Shown here: positions 1 to 7,038 of the stretch, piece by piece
Numbering within the stretch: the first letter of the stretch is position 1
How the letters are laid out: each line of letters begins with the position of its first letter
Assembly: GCA_027075825.1 (NCBI GenBank)
Contig: JALSZZ010000390.1
Span: 1 to 7,038 of the forward strand
Source: Mariprofundaceae bacterium
Lineage (GTDB): Bacteria; Pseudomonadota; Zetaproteobacteria; Mariprofundales; Mariprofundaceae
Length of the DNA stretch: 7,038 nucleotides
Reading direction: 5' to 3'
Made by a program: the position numbers and the translations under genes
The notes under the pieces: generated by a model
The model's database searches: none
What the model was told of the DNA's origin: nothing
What the model saw: the letters and a program-made list of their open reading frames with translations, nothing else

Positions 1-395
1 TCCTGGCCAGCATGATTGCCCGTGCCGTGGCGACTGTTGCCCCGGGCGATGATGAAGAGGGTGGCATGAACTTCATGATTTATTTCGTGGTGGACATGGT
101 ATTGCAAATCCTGTTTTCCATCCTCGCCTCCATTGTTGTCTGCTGGTTTTCGCGTCAACGCGAGTTCCGTGCTGATGCCTATGCCGCCGATGCGCTGGGA
201 GCTGATGGTATGATCCGCGCTTTGCGCAAAATCGAATATCTGTCGCAGCAAACAGCCCCTGTGGAAGAAGGTCAGCAAGATGCGCTGGCGACGCTGAAAA
301 TTTATGGCGCGAACGGCGGCTTCGTCGGTTTGTTTGCAACCCACCCATCCATTGACGACCGTGTGGCTGCCCTGCAACAGCGCAACCACCGCTAA
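1..395 (+). CDS. htpX: Protease HtpX, C-terminal part (5' end outside window)
   Basis: This is the C-terminal portion (about 130 residues) of the M48-family membrane zinc metalloprotease HtpX, which degrades misfolded or damaged inner-membrane proteins with its active site facing the cytoplasm. The frame is open from base 3, so the gene starts upstream; the N-terminal membrane segments and the HEXXH zinc motif are not in the window. Visible are a hydrophobic membrane segment (FMIYFVV to VVCWF, about 72-149) and then the family motif SRQREFRADAYAA. The Glu of this motif (codon 162-164) is expected to be the third zinc ligand. The THPSIDDRVAAL motif near the C-terminus is also typical of HtpX. 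The stop TAA is at 393-395. htpG follows after 26 bases on the same strand, suggesting co-transcription of two protein quality-control genes. The family call is secure; the partial state is due to the window edge. Confidence 0.93.
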   Translation, partial: LASMIARAVATVAPGDDEEGGMNFMIYFVVDMVLQILFSILASIVVCWFSRQREFRADAYAADALGADGMIRALRKIEYLSQQTAPVEEGQQDALATLKIYGANGGFVGLFATHPSIDDRVAALQQRNHR

Positions 396-421
396 CACCA
401 GGTAAGGAGAATCATTCACCC

Positions 422-2326
422 ATGAGTGAAAACCACCACAAAGAAACCCATCGTTTTGAAACCGAGGTCACGCAGTTACTGGATCTGATGATCCATTCCC
501 TGTATTCCAATAAGGAAATCTTCCTGCGTGAACTGATTTCCAATGCTTCGGATGCTGCCGACAAGCTGCGCTTTGAGGCCAGTACCGACGACAGCCTTTA
601 CGAAGGTGATTCTGACTTGCATGTGTACATCGAAGTCAATAAAGAGGCACGCACCATCACCATTCGTGATAACGGCATTGGCATGAACCGCGATGAAGTG
701 ATCAACAATATCGGCACTATTGCCCGTTCCGGCACGCGCCAGTTTTTTGAGCAACTGACCGGTGACAGCAAGGATGATGCACATCTGATCGGTCAGTTTG
801 GCGTGGGCTTTTACTCGGCCTTTCTGGTTGCCGACAAGGTAACGCTGGAAACCCGTCGAGGCGGACTGACGGCTGAACATGGTGTACGCTGGGAATCTGC
901 CGGTGATGGCAATTATTCGCTGGAAACCATTGAACGACCAGCGCGGGGCACAGAGATTATCCTGCATCTACGTGAAGATGCCGAAGAGTTTCTGGAGGCC
1001 TATCGCCTGCGCAACATTATTCACAAATATGCCGATCATATCCCCTTCCCGATTCGCATGAAAGCTTCTGCTGAGGAAACGGAAGACGGAAAGAAGGCCG
1101 AAGACGCTATCGAAACTGTTAATCAGGCCTCTGCCTTGTGGACGCGCCCCAAATCCGAGTTGAGCGACGAGGATTATATCAACTTTTACAAGCATGTCGG
1201 TCACGATTATGAACCGCCAATGCGCTGGATTCATCAGCGCCTTGAAGGCAAGTATGAATACACCTTGTTGCTGTATTTGCCCAAACGCGCACCGTTTGAC
1301 CTGTGGCAGGCTGACAGCAAGCATGGCGTAAAACTCTATGTTCGCCGTGTGTTCATCATGGACACCAACGAGGATTTGTTGCCAAAATACCTGCGCTTCA
1401 TGCGTGGGGTAATTGATAGCAACGATCTGCCGCTGAATGTTTCCCGCGAGATTCTGCAAAAATCACCCGCCATGGAAGCCATCAAGAAAAGCGCAACCAA
1501 ACGCGTGCTGGCCATGTTTGAGGAGATGGCCAAAGATGAAGATGCTTCGCTATACAAGGAGTTCTGGCAACAGTTTGGCAATTGCCTGAAAGAAGGGGTG
1601 ATTGAGGACTTTGCCAACAAGGAACGGATTGCCGGCCTGTTGCGCTTTGCCTCTGCTGGCCACACTCAAAGCAGCGATGAGCCAAGCGTATCACTAAAAG
1701 ATTACGTGGGACGTATGCTTGAAGGTCAGAAGAAAATTTATTATATCACGGCGGAATCGCTGGCTGCCGCCCAGCACAGCCCGCATTTGGAGATCTTCCG
1801 TAAAAAAGGCATTGAAGTTCTCTTACTGCATGATCGCATTGACGAGTGGCTGGTCTCTCATCTGCACGAATTCGATGGCAAGCCCTTGCAGTCGATTGCC
1901 AAAGGTGAACTGGATCTTTCCGGCATTGGCGAAGAGGAAGACAGCGAGGAACGCGCTGAGCAGGATAAAAAAGCCGAACCTGTTGTCGATAAAATTCGCG
2001 CAGCCCTGCAGGACAAGGTGAAGAATGTGCGTATCACGCATCGCTTGACAGAATCACCCGCTTGCCTGGTGTCTGACGAAATGGACATCAGCACCAATAT
2101 GGAGCGGATTCTCAAGAGCGTTGGTCAGGATGCGCCGGACGTGAAGCCGGTGCTGGAAATCAACCCTGAGCATGCCCTGATCACGCGCATTGGCAGCCTG
2201 ACAGATGATACAGCCATCGCTGAATGGGCAAACCTGTTGTTTGAACAGGCCGTGCTGGCTGAAGGCGCCTTGCCGGAAGACCCGGCGGGCTTTGTACGCC
2301 GCGTCAACGCCTTGCTGGCTGGCTGA
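422..2326 (+). CDS. htpG: Molecular chaperone HtpG (bacterial Hsp90)
   Basis: Complete 634-residue cytosolic Hsp90-family chaperone, close to the usual bacterial length (about 620-650). It acts as an ATP-driven dimeric clamp in protein folding and stress tolerance. The N-terminal GHKL ATPase domain shows ELISNASDA (residues 37-45; Glu37 expected catalytic, Asn41 Mg/ATP-binding), DNGIGM (83-88) and GQFGVGFYSAF (124-134). The middle domain carries LPLNVSREILQ with Arg342, the expected gamma-phosphate-sensing Arg. The C-terminal dimerisation domain runs to the end and lacks the eukaryotic MEEVD tail, as normal for bacteria. The ATG at 422 is supported by a purine-rich TAAGGAG at 403-409, although the 12-base spacing is slightly long, and the residues after it match the usual HtpG N-terminus (HRFETEV). 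It lies 26 bases after htpX and ends before a strong hairpin. Any heat-shock promoter would be upstream of the window. Confidence 0.98.
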   Translation: MSENHHKETHRFETEVTQLLDLMIHSLYSNKEIFLRELISNASDAADKLRFEASTDDSLYEGDSDLHVYIEVNKEARTITIRDNGIGMNRDEVINNIGTIARSGTRQFFEQLTGDSKDDAHLIGQFGVGFYSAFLVADKVTLETRRGGLTAEHGVRWESAGDGNYSLETIERPARGTEIILHLREDAEEFLEAYRLRNIIHKYADHIPFPIRMKASAEETEDGKKAEDAIETVNQASALWTRPKSELSDEDYINFYKHVGHDYEPPMRWIHQRLEGKYEYTLLLYLPKRAPFDLWQADSKHGVKLYVRRVFIMDTNEDLLPKYLRFMRGVIDSNDLPLNVSREILQKSPAMEAIKKSATKRVLAMFEEMAKDEDASLYKEFWQQFGNCLKEGVIEDFANKERIAGLLRFASAGHTQSSDEPSVSLKDYVGRMLEGQKKIYYITAESLAAAQHSPHLEIFRKKGIEVLLLHDRIDEWLVSHLHEFDGKPLQSIAKGELDLSGIGEEEDSEERAEQDKKAEPVVDKIRAALQDKVKNVRITHRLTESPACLVSDEMDISTNMERILKSVGQDAPDVKPVLEINPEHALITRIGSLTDDTAIAEWANLLFEQAVLAEGALPEDPAGFVRRVNALLAG

Positions 2327-2332
2327 CAAACA

Positions 2333-2370
2333 ATCGCCAGCTCTTTCTTCCCCTGGAAAGAGCTGGCGAT
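2333..2370. terminator. Bidirectional terminator-like hairpin between convergent genes
   Basis: A perfect 14-bp inverted repeat (arms 2333-2346 and 2357-2370, ATCGCCAGCTCTTT and its complement) with a 10-base loop starts 6 bases after the htpG stop. It lies between convergent genes, so it probably ends transcription from both sides. No real T-run follows on the + strand and only a weak TGTTT on the - strand. Intrinsic termination is therefore inferred from stem strength and position; the hairpin may mainly protect mRNA 3' ends. Confidence 0.7.
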
Positions 2371-2374
2371 ATAA

Positions 2375-2395
2375 GTCCCATAAGACTTATGGGAC
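2375..2395. repeat. 21-base palindrome, possible dispersed repeat or second terminator stem
   Basis: Arms GTCCCATAAG (2375-2384) and CTTATGGGAC (2386-2395) are perfectly complementary around a single central base. ATAAGT at 2371-2376 could alternatively pair with ACTTAT at 2385-2390. It lies just 3' of the htpG hairpin and 6 bases from the stop codon of the opposing gene. A T-rich TTTAATTCTT follows at 2401, so it could help terminate + strand transcription. The perfect dyad could equally be a protein site or a genome-wide repeat. Confidence 0.55.
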
Positions 2396-2401
2396 CCGAG
2401 T

Positions 2402-3103
2402 TTAATTCTTCTTGAGAATATCCTTGACAAAGCCTTTCACCGTTTCCAGCAGAGCTTGCTGACCTTCGGCATGCAGGTCTTTTTCCGCTGGCGGCTCTGC
2501 TTCCTCTGCTGGCGCGGCGGGCTTTTCCTTTTCTTCTTTTGGCTCAGGTGGCGTTTGGTCACCCTTATCGCCTGGCTTGTCCTCTTTCGGAGCAGGTGGC
2601 GGACTTGCCTTATCTGCTGACGAAGCTGGTGGTACCGCTTTTTCCTTCATCAAGGCTTCGGCTTTGCACGCTTTGGAATCTATATTGAACACATAGCGCG
2701 CATCTTTGGGCAGTTCGTCTTTTTTTGTATCCTTGGCGGGTGGTTTTTTCGGTGGTGTTTCACGCCGCTTCAGCTCGCGGTTTTTCATTTCCTTGTAGGC
2801 AGGCGTGGCCTGCTTTTTATCCACTTTGTTCAGTGCCCACAATCCTTCCTCGACATTCAGTTTGGGATTGAAATGCACAACTATAAAGCTGTTGCCCCAA
2901 CTGCGATGCTCAATGCCGACGGAGTCAAAATCTTTCCACAGGCGATCTTCAATGAAGCGCCAGCCACCATTGATATGCTGAATCAGCGCCAGCCGCCGGT
3001 TGGTCAGCAACATCACTTTCCGTTGCTTGCCTGATTTTTCTGCAACCACAGCGATCAGGGTTTCATCTTCGGTCAGCCATACACCTGCTTCAAATTTTGC
3101 CAC
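2402..3103 (-). CDS. Uncharacterised protein: PH-like N-terminus, Lys/Pro/Glu-rich tail
   Basis: A 233-residue protein of unknown function. The start chosen is GTG at 3101-3103 because AAGGAG (3111-3116, - strand) sits 7 bases upstream. The frame stays open to an ATG at 3232, but that start has no ribosome site and would add 43 residues crossing a hairpin. Residues 1-105 look like a small beta-rich domain: EDETLIAVVAE, KVMLLTNRRLALI (30-41), GWRFIEDRLWKDFDSVGI and SFIVVHF. The order (a 'TNRRL' strand, then an Asp-rich segment, then hydrophobic strands) resembles bacterial PH-like domains; this is inference. Residues 112-208 are low-complexity, rich in Lys, Pro, Glu and Ala, probably disordered. 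Residues 212-233 (QALLETVKGFVKDILKKN) form a likely amphipathic helix. There is no signal peptide or membrane segment. It is downstream of thiC on the same strand but 425 bases away, so probably independently transcribed. Confidence 0.8.
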   Translation of the reverse strand: MAKFEAGVWLTEDETLIAVVAEKSGKQRKVMLLTNRRLALIQHINGGWRFIEDRLWKDFDSVGIEHRSWGNSFIVVHFNPKLNVEEGLWALNKVDKKQATPAYKEMKNRELKRRETPPKKPPAKDTKKDELPKDARYVFNIDSKACKAEALMKEKAVPPASSADKASPPPAPKEDKPGDKGDQTPPEPKEEKEKPAAPAEEAEPPAEKDLHAEGQQALLETVKGFVKDILKKN

Positions 3104-3244
3104 AGAAATTCTCCTTATCTTGCTCCGGCAAAGTATGCGCCCTGCTACCCTTCCTGCAACACGGAAGGGTAGCAAGGGTGCGACCAAAAGCGTTACATCC
3201 TGGCTAACGATCATCCAGATGCCACCTTGCATTATGAAACACAG
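3104..3244. other. Gene-free leader/promoter region of the PH-like gene
   Basis: Non-coding on my reading. It holds the ribosome site of the PH-like gene (3111-3116, - strand) and the inverted repeat at 3143-3174. CATACT at 3131-3136 on the - strand could be a weak -10 element, but no good -35 matches it, so no promoter is called. The stretch is open in frame with the downstream gene, but start-site evidence argues against translation. Confidence 0.5.
3143..3174. promoter_or_regulatory. 12-bp inverted repeat upstream of the PH-like gene
   Basis: TGCTACCCTTCC (3143-3154) is perfectly complementary to GGAAGGGTAGCA (3163-3174) across an 8-base loop. It ends 39 bases upstream of the GTG start at 3103. 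No T-run follows in either direction, so it is not a typical terminator. It could be an operator, a leader-RNA hairpin or the remains of a repeat; the sequence does not decide. Confidence 0.5.
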
Positions 3245-3320
3245 GGTTCAGTTCGCGGTCTGGAGACCGCTCCTGCATTTGGCATACTCCGTGGTTCACG
3301 ATCTGGAGACCGTTCCTGCA
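3245..3320 (-). repeat. Two tandem REP-like units, block 1
   Basis: Two hairpin units start 43 bases apart (3251 and 3294). The first has a perfect 7-bp stem (3255-3261 with 3264-3270). The second has the outer G-C pair replaced by A-T plus one mismatch. The 76-base block matches 3410-3485 with about seven substitutions at a fixed offset of 165 bases. Strand given is the one on which the GYAG head is 5'. Confidence 0.75.
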
Positions 3321-3338
3321 GTGCCTGTGATTCCCCCC

Positions 3339-3364
3339 TGTAGGAGGGGCCTCTGGCCCCGAAC
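3339..3364 (+). repeat. Inverted REP-like unit
   Basis: TGTAGGAG at 3339-3346, then stem GGGGCC (3346-3351) with GGCCCC (3355-3360) around loop TCT, then GAAC. Head and foot match the complement of the neighbouring units, but most stem bases differ while pairing is kept. Its orientation is opposite to the other four copies, giving a BIME-like mixed arrangement. Confidence 0.7.
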
Positions 3365-3409
3365 CACTTCATTCTGGAATCGCAAAGCCCGACATTTAAT
3401 TCCGAATCA

Positions 3410-3500
3410 GGTTCGGTTCGCGGTCTGGAGACCGCTCCTACATTTGGCATACTCCGTGGTTCGCGGCCTGGAGACCGCTCCTGCGTTTGGCATCCTCCGT
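3410..3500 (-). repeat. Two tandem REP-like units, block 2
   Basis: Units start at 3416 and 3459, again 43 bases apart. Each hairpin is followed by a conserved tail (TTTGGCATACTCCGT, with one change in the second copy). The first unit has a perfect stem and a TGTAGGAG head; the second has one stem mismatch. The bases between block 1/inverted unit and this block (3365-3409) show nothing recognisable. Confidence 0.75.
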
Positions 3501-3528
3501 GGATTGCAGATCCGTGGAAATGAACCGT

Positions 3529-5427
<1,899 letters not shown>

Positions 5428-5449
5428 CTAGCAGGCTGTTGGATGCAGG

Positions 5450-5491
5450 AAAAACCCAACAACCAGAGGGATAGCAAATTTTCGCTGGTTG
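5450..5491 (-). terminator. Weak hairpin plus T-run in the thiC leader
   Basis: On the - strand, CAACCAG (complement of 5485-5491) can pair with CTGGTTG (complement of 5460-5466), a 7-bp stem with an 18-base loop. After TTGGG comes TTTTT (complement of 5450-5454). It resembles a weak intrinsic terminator or attenuator in the thiC leader. The stem is short, and its arm overlaps the -35 box of the opposite gene, so chance is possible. Confidence 0.3.
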
Positions 5492-5516
5492 ACTTGCCAC
5501 ACAGTTGTTTTATCAT
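5489..5516 (+). promoter_or_regulatory. Sigma70-type promoter for the cNMP-binding gene
   Basis: TTGACT (5489-5494) and TATCAT (5511-5516) each match the consensus at five of six positions, with a 16-base spacer. Transcription would start near 5523, giving a leader of about 29 bases before the ATG at 5552. TGCCAC (5495-5500) and GTGGCA (5518-5523) form an inverted repeat flanking the -10 box and could be an operator. Confidence 0.6.
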
Positions 5517-5526
5517 CGTGGCATCT

Positions 5527-5538
5527 TTTCATATGAAA
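5527..5538. promoter_or_regulatory. 12-base perfect palindrome in the 5' leader
   Basis: TTTCATATGAAA is its own reverse complement. It lies just after the predicted transcription start and ends 13 bases before the ATG at 5552, ahead of the GGGGA ribosome site (5542-5546). A repressor site here would control the cNMP-binding gene, but AT-rich palindromes of this size also arise by chance. Confidence 0.3.
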
Positions 5539-5551
5539 GCTGGGGACACTA

Positions 5552-6721
5552 ATGTCACTTTATGTTGAGCAGCTGAAGCATACGGCCAAAATGGCCATGC
5601 AGCGCAAGGATCATGAGAAAGCAGCCGAAGCCCTGACTGAACTGATATCGCTGGATAGTGAAAACCCCGGATACCGTCAGATGGCGGCAGAAATGTGTCG
5701 GCTGGCAGGCCGGAACAGTGAGGCGGCTGAACATTTCTGGTGGCTTGTGCAGCATTGTATCGCTACCAATGATGCTGAAAAAACCTTGCAGGCACTGGCT
5801 AAACTTCAGACGATTCGTCGCCTTCGCCCTGAGGATGGCAGAGGCTTGTTTGATATCTGTCGTCGCAAACAATGGCCGATTGCGCAATGCCTTCCCTTTC
5901 TTCACGATGATGATGTACTGATCTATGCCATGCGTTCAAACCCCATGTTCGCCGCCCTTGATGACGATCTGTTTGAAGAGGCAAGAGCCGCCTGTGTGGC
6001 TATTCATGCCACCAACGGCGAGCGTGTTGTCAAAACAGATGATCCTGCTGACTGCCTGTTCATCGTAGGGCGTGGCGCTTTATGCCCTGTTGTGCATAGC
6101 GATGATGGAGAGAAAATGCGCATGGCTGCTTTTGAAGCAGGCAGTATCGTTGGCGAAGCTGCTTTTTTTTCCAAACATCACCGTCGCAGCGCCGATTTGT
6201 ACGCAGTGGGAAATACGCTGGTGTATTCACTGTCTTATATCATGCTTGAAAAAATTGCAGGGAAAGATGGTGCATTATTACAGGCAATGAGCGGTCAGTA
6301 TCGGACACATGGCCCGGAACGCATTCTCGCCAAAGCAGCATTTTTTGCGCATTTATCCAGCAAACAGCGACGGGCGATTGCCGCACAGACAGAGCCGGTT
6401 TCACTAAAGGCTGGCGAAACCCTGTTTGATTTCAATGAGCGCAGTGATCTTGATCTGTACATTGTGCATTCCGGATTACTTTCTGTCACCGGCAGAGATG
6501 AAGGGAGGGAAGCCTATCTTCACACGGTTGGTCCTGGCGGCGTGGCCGGCGAACTTGGCGTACTGCACAATACGCGCAAAACCAGGGTGAGTGCAGTGGC
6601 AGACTCAACCTTGTATCGCTGGCCTGAGGCTTTGTATCGCGAACATTATATGCAGGATCAGAAGATGAGACAGGAGCTTCTTGTCCGGCAGGATCGCAAC
6701 AAAAAGAAATTACGCGGCTGA
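5552..6721 (+). CDS. Helical-repeat protein with two cyclic-nucleotide-binding-like domains
   Basis: A 389-residue soluble protein with no signal peptide or membrane segment. Residues 5-105 are alpha-helical and TPR-like (KDHEKAAEALTELISLDSEN, AGRNSEAAEHFWWLV, DAEKTLQALAKL), suggesting protein-protein contacts. Residues about 128-245 form a first cNMP-binding-like domain with a phosphate-binding-cassette-like GSIVGEAAFF (197-206) and RRSA (211-214). Residues about 257-370 form a second, with GGVAGELGVL (329-338) and TRVSA (344-348). Each keeps the Gly-Glu and downstream Arg expected to hold the cyclic phosphate, but ligand identity and even binding are unproven. No helix-turn-helix follows, so it is not a Crp/Fnr-type transcription factor. 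The C-terminus is basic (RQDRNKKKLRG). The ATG at 5552 has GGGGA 5 bases upstream. A response regulator begins 9 bases after the stop, so both probably act in one signalling pathway. An 8-T run at 6163-6170 lies in the first cassette. Confidence 0.88.
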   Translation: MSLYVEQLKHTAKMAMQRKDHEKAAEALTELISLDSENPGYRQMAAEMCRLAGRNSEAAEHFWWLVQHCIATNDAEKTLQALAKLQTIRRLRPEDGRGLFDICRRKQWPIAQCLPFLHDDDVLIYAMRSNPMFAALDDDLFEEARAACVAIHATNGERVVKTDDPADCLFIVGRGALCPVVHSDDGEKMRMAAFEAGSIVGEAAFFSKHHRRSADLYAVGNTLVYSLSYIMLEKIAGKDGALLQAMSGQYRTHGPERILAKAAFFAHLSSKQRRAIAAQTEPVSLKAGETLFDFNERSDLDLYIVHSGLLSVTGRDEGREAYLHTVGPGGVAGELGVLHNTRKTRVSAVADSTLYRWPEALYREHYMQDQKMRQELLVRQDRNKKKLRG

Positions 6722-6730
6722 TCACTGCCA

Positions 6731-7038
6731 GTGTCATCCTCGCCTGCTGATGCACGCCAGGCAACAGTGCTTGTTGTTGACGATACGCCCGAAAACCTTG
6801 ATGTTCTTGTTGGCATCCTGAAACCACACTATAAGCTGAAGCTGGCCACCCATGGCCAGAAAGCGCTGGATATTTGCGCCAGCCATCCCCCCGATCTGAT
6901 CCTGCTTGATGTAATGATGCCCGGCATGGATGGCCTGGAGGTTTGTCGCCGACTGAAGCAAATGCGCAACTGCTACGACATCCCCGTTATTTTCGTTACC
7001 GCTCTGCAAGATGCCTGTGATGAAGTAGAAGGCTTTGA
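6731..7038 (+). CDS. Response regulator receiver domain (3' end outside window)
   Basis: The first 102 residues of a two-component response regulator. The receiver domain shows VLVVDDTPENLDVL with acidic pocket Asp17-Asp18, LILLDVMMPGMDG with phospho-acceptor Asp60, and VIFVTAL with the switch Thr90. The conserved Lys and any output domain lie beyond the window. The DDTPENLDVL start and the VTAL-x-D-x-x-DEVEGF style are frequent in regulators with HD-GYP or GGDEF outputs, so c-di-GMP turnover is a reasonable guess, not shown. The start chosen is GTG at 6731, since no ATG precedes the domain in frame; the ribosome site is poor, suggesting translational coupling to the cNMP-binding gene, whose TGA (6719-6721) is in the same frame 9 bases upstream. 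CTG at 6725 is the only other start-like codon near it. Confidence 0.85.
   Translation, partial: MSSSPADARQATVLVVDDTPENLDVLVGILKPHYKLKLATHGQKALDICASHPPDLILLDVMMPGMDGLEVCRRLKQMRNCYDIPVIFVTALQDACDEVEGF

Larger units (their letters stand above)
3245..3500. repeat. REP-like repeat cluster between thiC and the PH-like gene
   Basis: The gene-free stretch contains five copies of a 26-27-base hairpin element. Four have one orientation (3251-3277, 3294-3320, 3416-3442, 3459-3485) and one is inverted (3339-3364). On its own strand each reads as a YGYAGGA head, a GC-rich stem-loop and a CG(A/T)-AC type foot, for example TGTAGGAG, stem GCGGTCT/AGACCGC, then GAAC. The head-plus-imperfect-palindrome plan is that of REP elements mobilised in trans by RAYT (TnpA-REP) transposases. 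Membership is inferred from architecture. No transposase gene is in the window. The cluster begins 28 bases past the thiC stop and could act as its transcription end or mRNA-protecting structure. Confidence 0.8.

Noticed and set aside
476..1459. Two 163-residue antisense frames within htpG
   Set aside because: They are the mirror of a highly conserved coding sequence and resemble no family. Shadow frames.
3104..3232. 43-residue N-terminal extension of the PH-like protein from ATG 3232
   Set aside because: No ribosome site at that ATG, a hairpin inside, and a well-placed AAGGAG before GTG 3103.
3245..3500. Possible CRISPR array because of repeated units
   Set aside because: Repeats diverge from each other, one is inverted, and the intervals are conserved repeat tails rather than unique spacers of even length.
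5533..5568. ATG at 5533 as a start for the cNMP-binding gene or a leader peptide
   Set aside because: It is out of frame with the gene, gives 11 codons and has no ribosome site. ATG 5552 has GGGGA at proper spacing.
5552..6721. Crp/Fnr-type transcription factor
   Set aside because: No helix-turn-helix follows either cNMP-binding-like domain; the protein ends in a short basic tail.

Overview
The window looks like ordinary chromosomal DNA of a proteobacterium, probably gamma-, beta- or zeta-like. The basis is the HtpX, HtpG and ThiC sequences, the proteobacterial style of the response regulator, and REP-type intergenic repeats. Genus or species cannot be set from sequence reading alone. Genes are tightly packed. 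No tRNA, rRNA, CRISPR array, insertion sequence or prophage gene was seen.

Layout from left to right: (1) On the + strand, the 3' end of htpX (membrane zinc protease) is followed 26 bases later by a complete htpG (Hsp90 chaperone), a likely protein quality-control operon. (2) A strong bidirectional hairpin and a second short palindrome separate htpG from a convergent - strand gene. That gene encodes a 233-residue protein with a possible PH-like N-terminal domain, a Lys/Pro/Glu-rich tail and a C-terminal helix. Its best start is a GTG at 3103, not the upstream ATG. (3) A gene-free stretch (3104-3528) holds a hairpin near that gene's start and a cluster of five REP-like hairpin repeats, four in one orientation and one inverted. 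(4) thiC (HMP-P synthase, thiamine biosynthesis) is complete on the - strand. I see no TPP riboswitch in its short leader. (5) A divergent intergenic region carries a good sigma70-type promoter reading right. (6) On the + strand lies a 389-residue protein with a helical, TPR-like N-terminus and two cyclic-nucleotide-binding-like domains but no DNA-binding domain. Nine bases later, in the same frame, begins a response regulator receiver domain with a GTG start, cut by the window end.

The least ordinary parts are the tandem cNMP-binding-like protein paired with a response regulator, the REP-like cluster with hairpin-preserving changes, and the uncharacterised PH-like/low-complexity protein. I found no convincing evidence for a wholly new multi-gene system inside these 7 kb. 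The signalling pair at the right edge is the best candidate and needs the sequence beyond the window.
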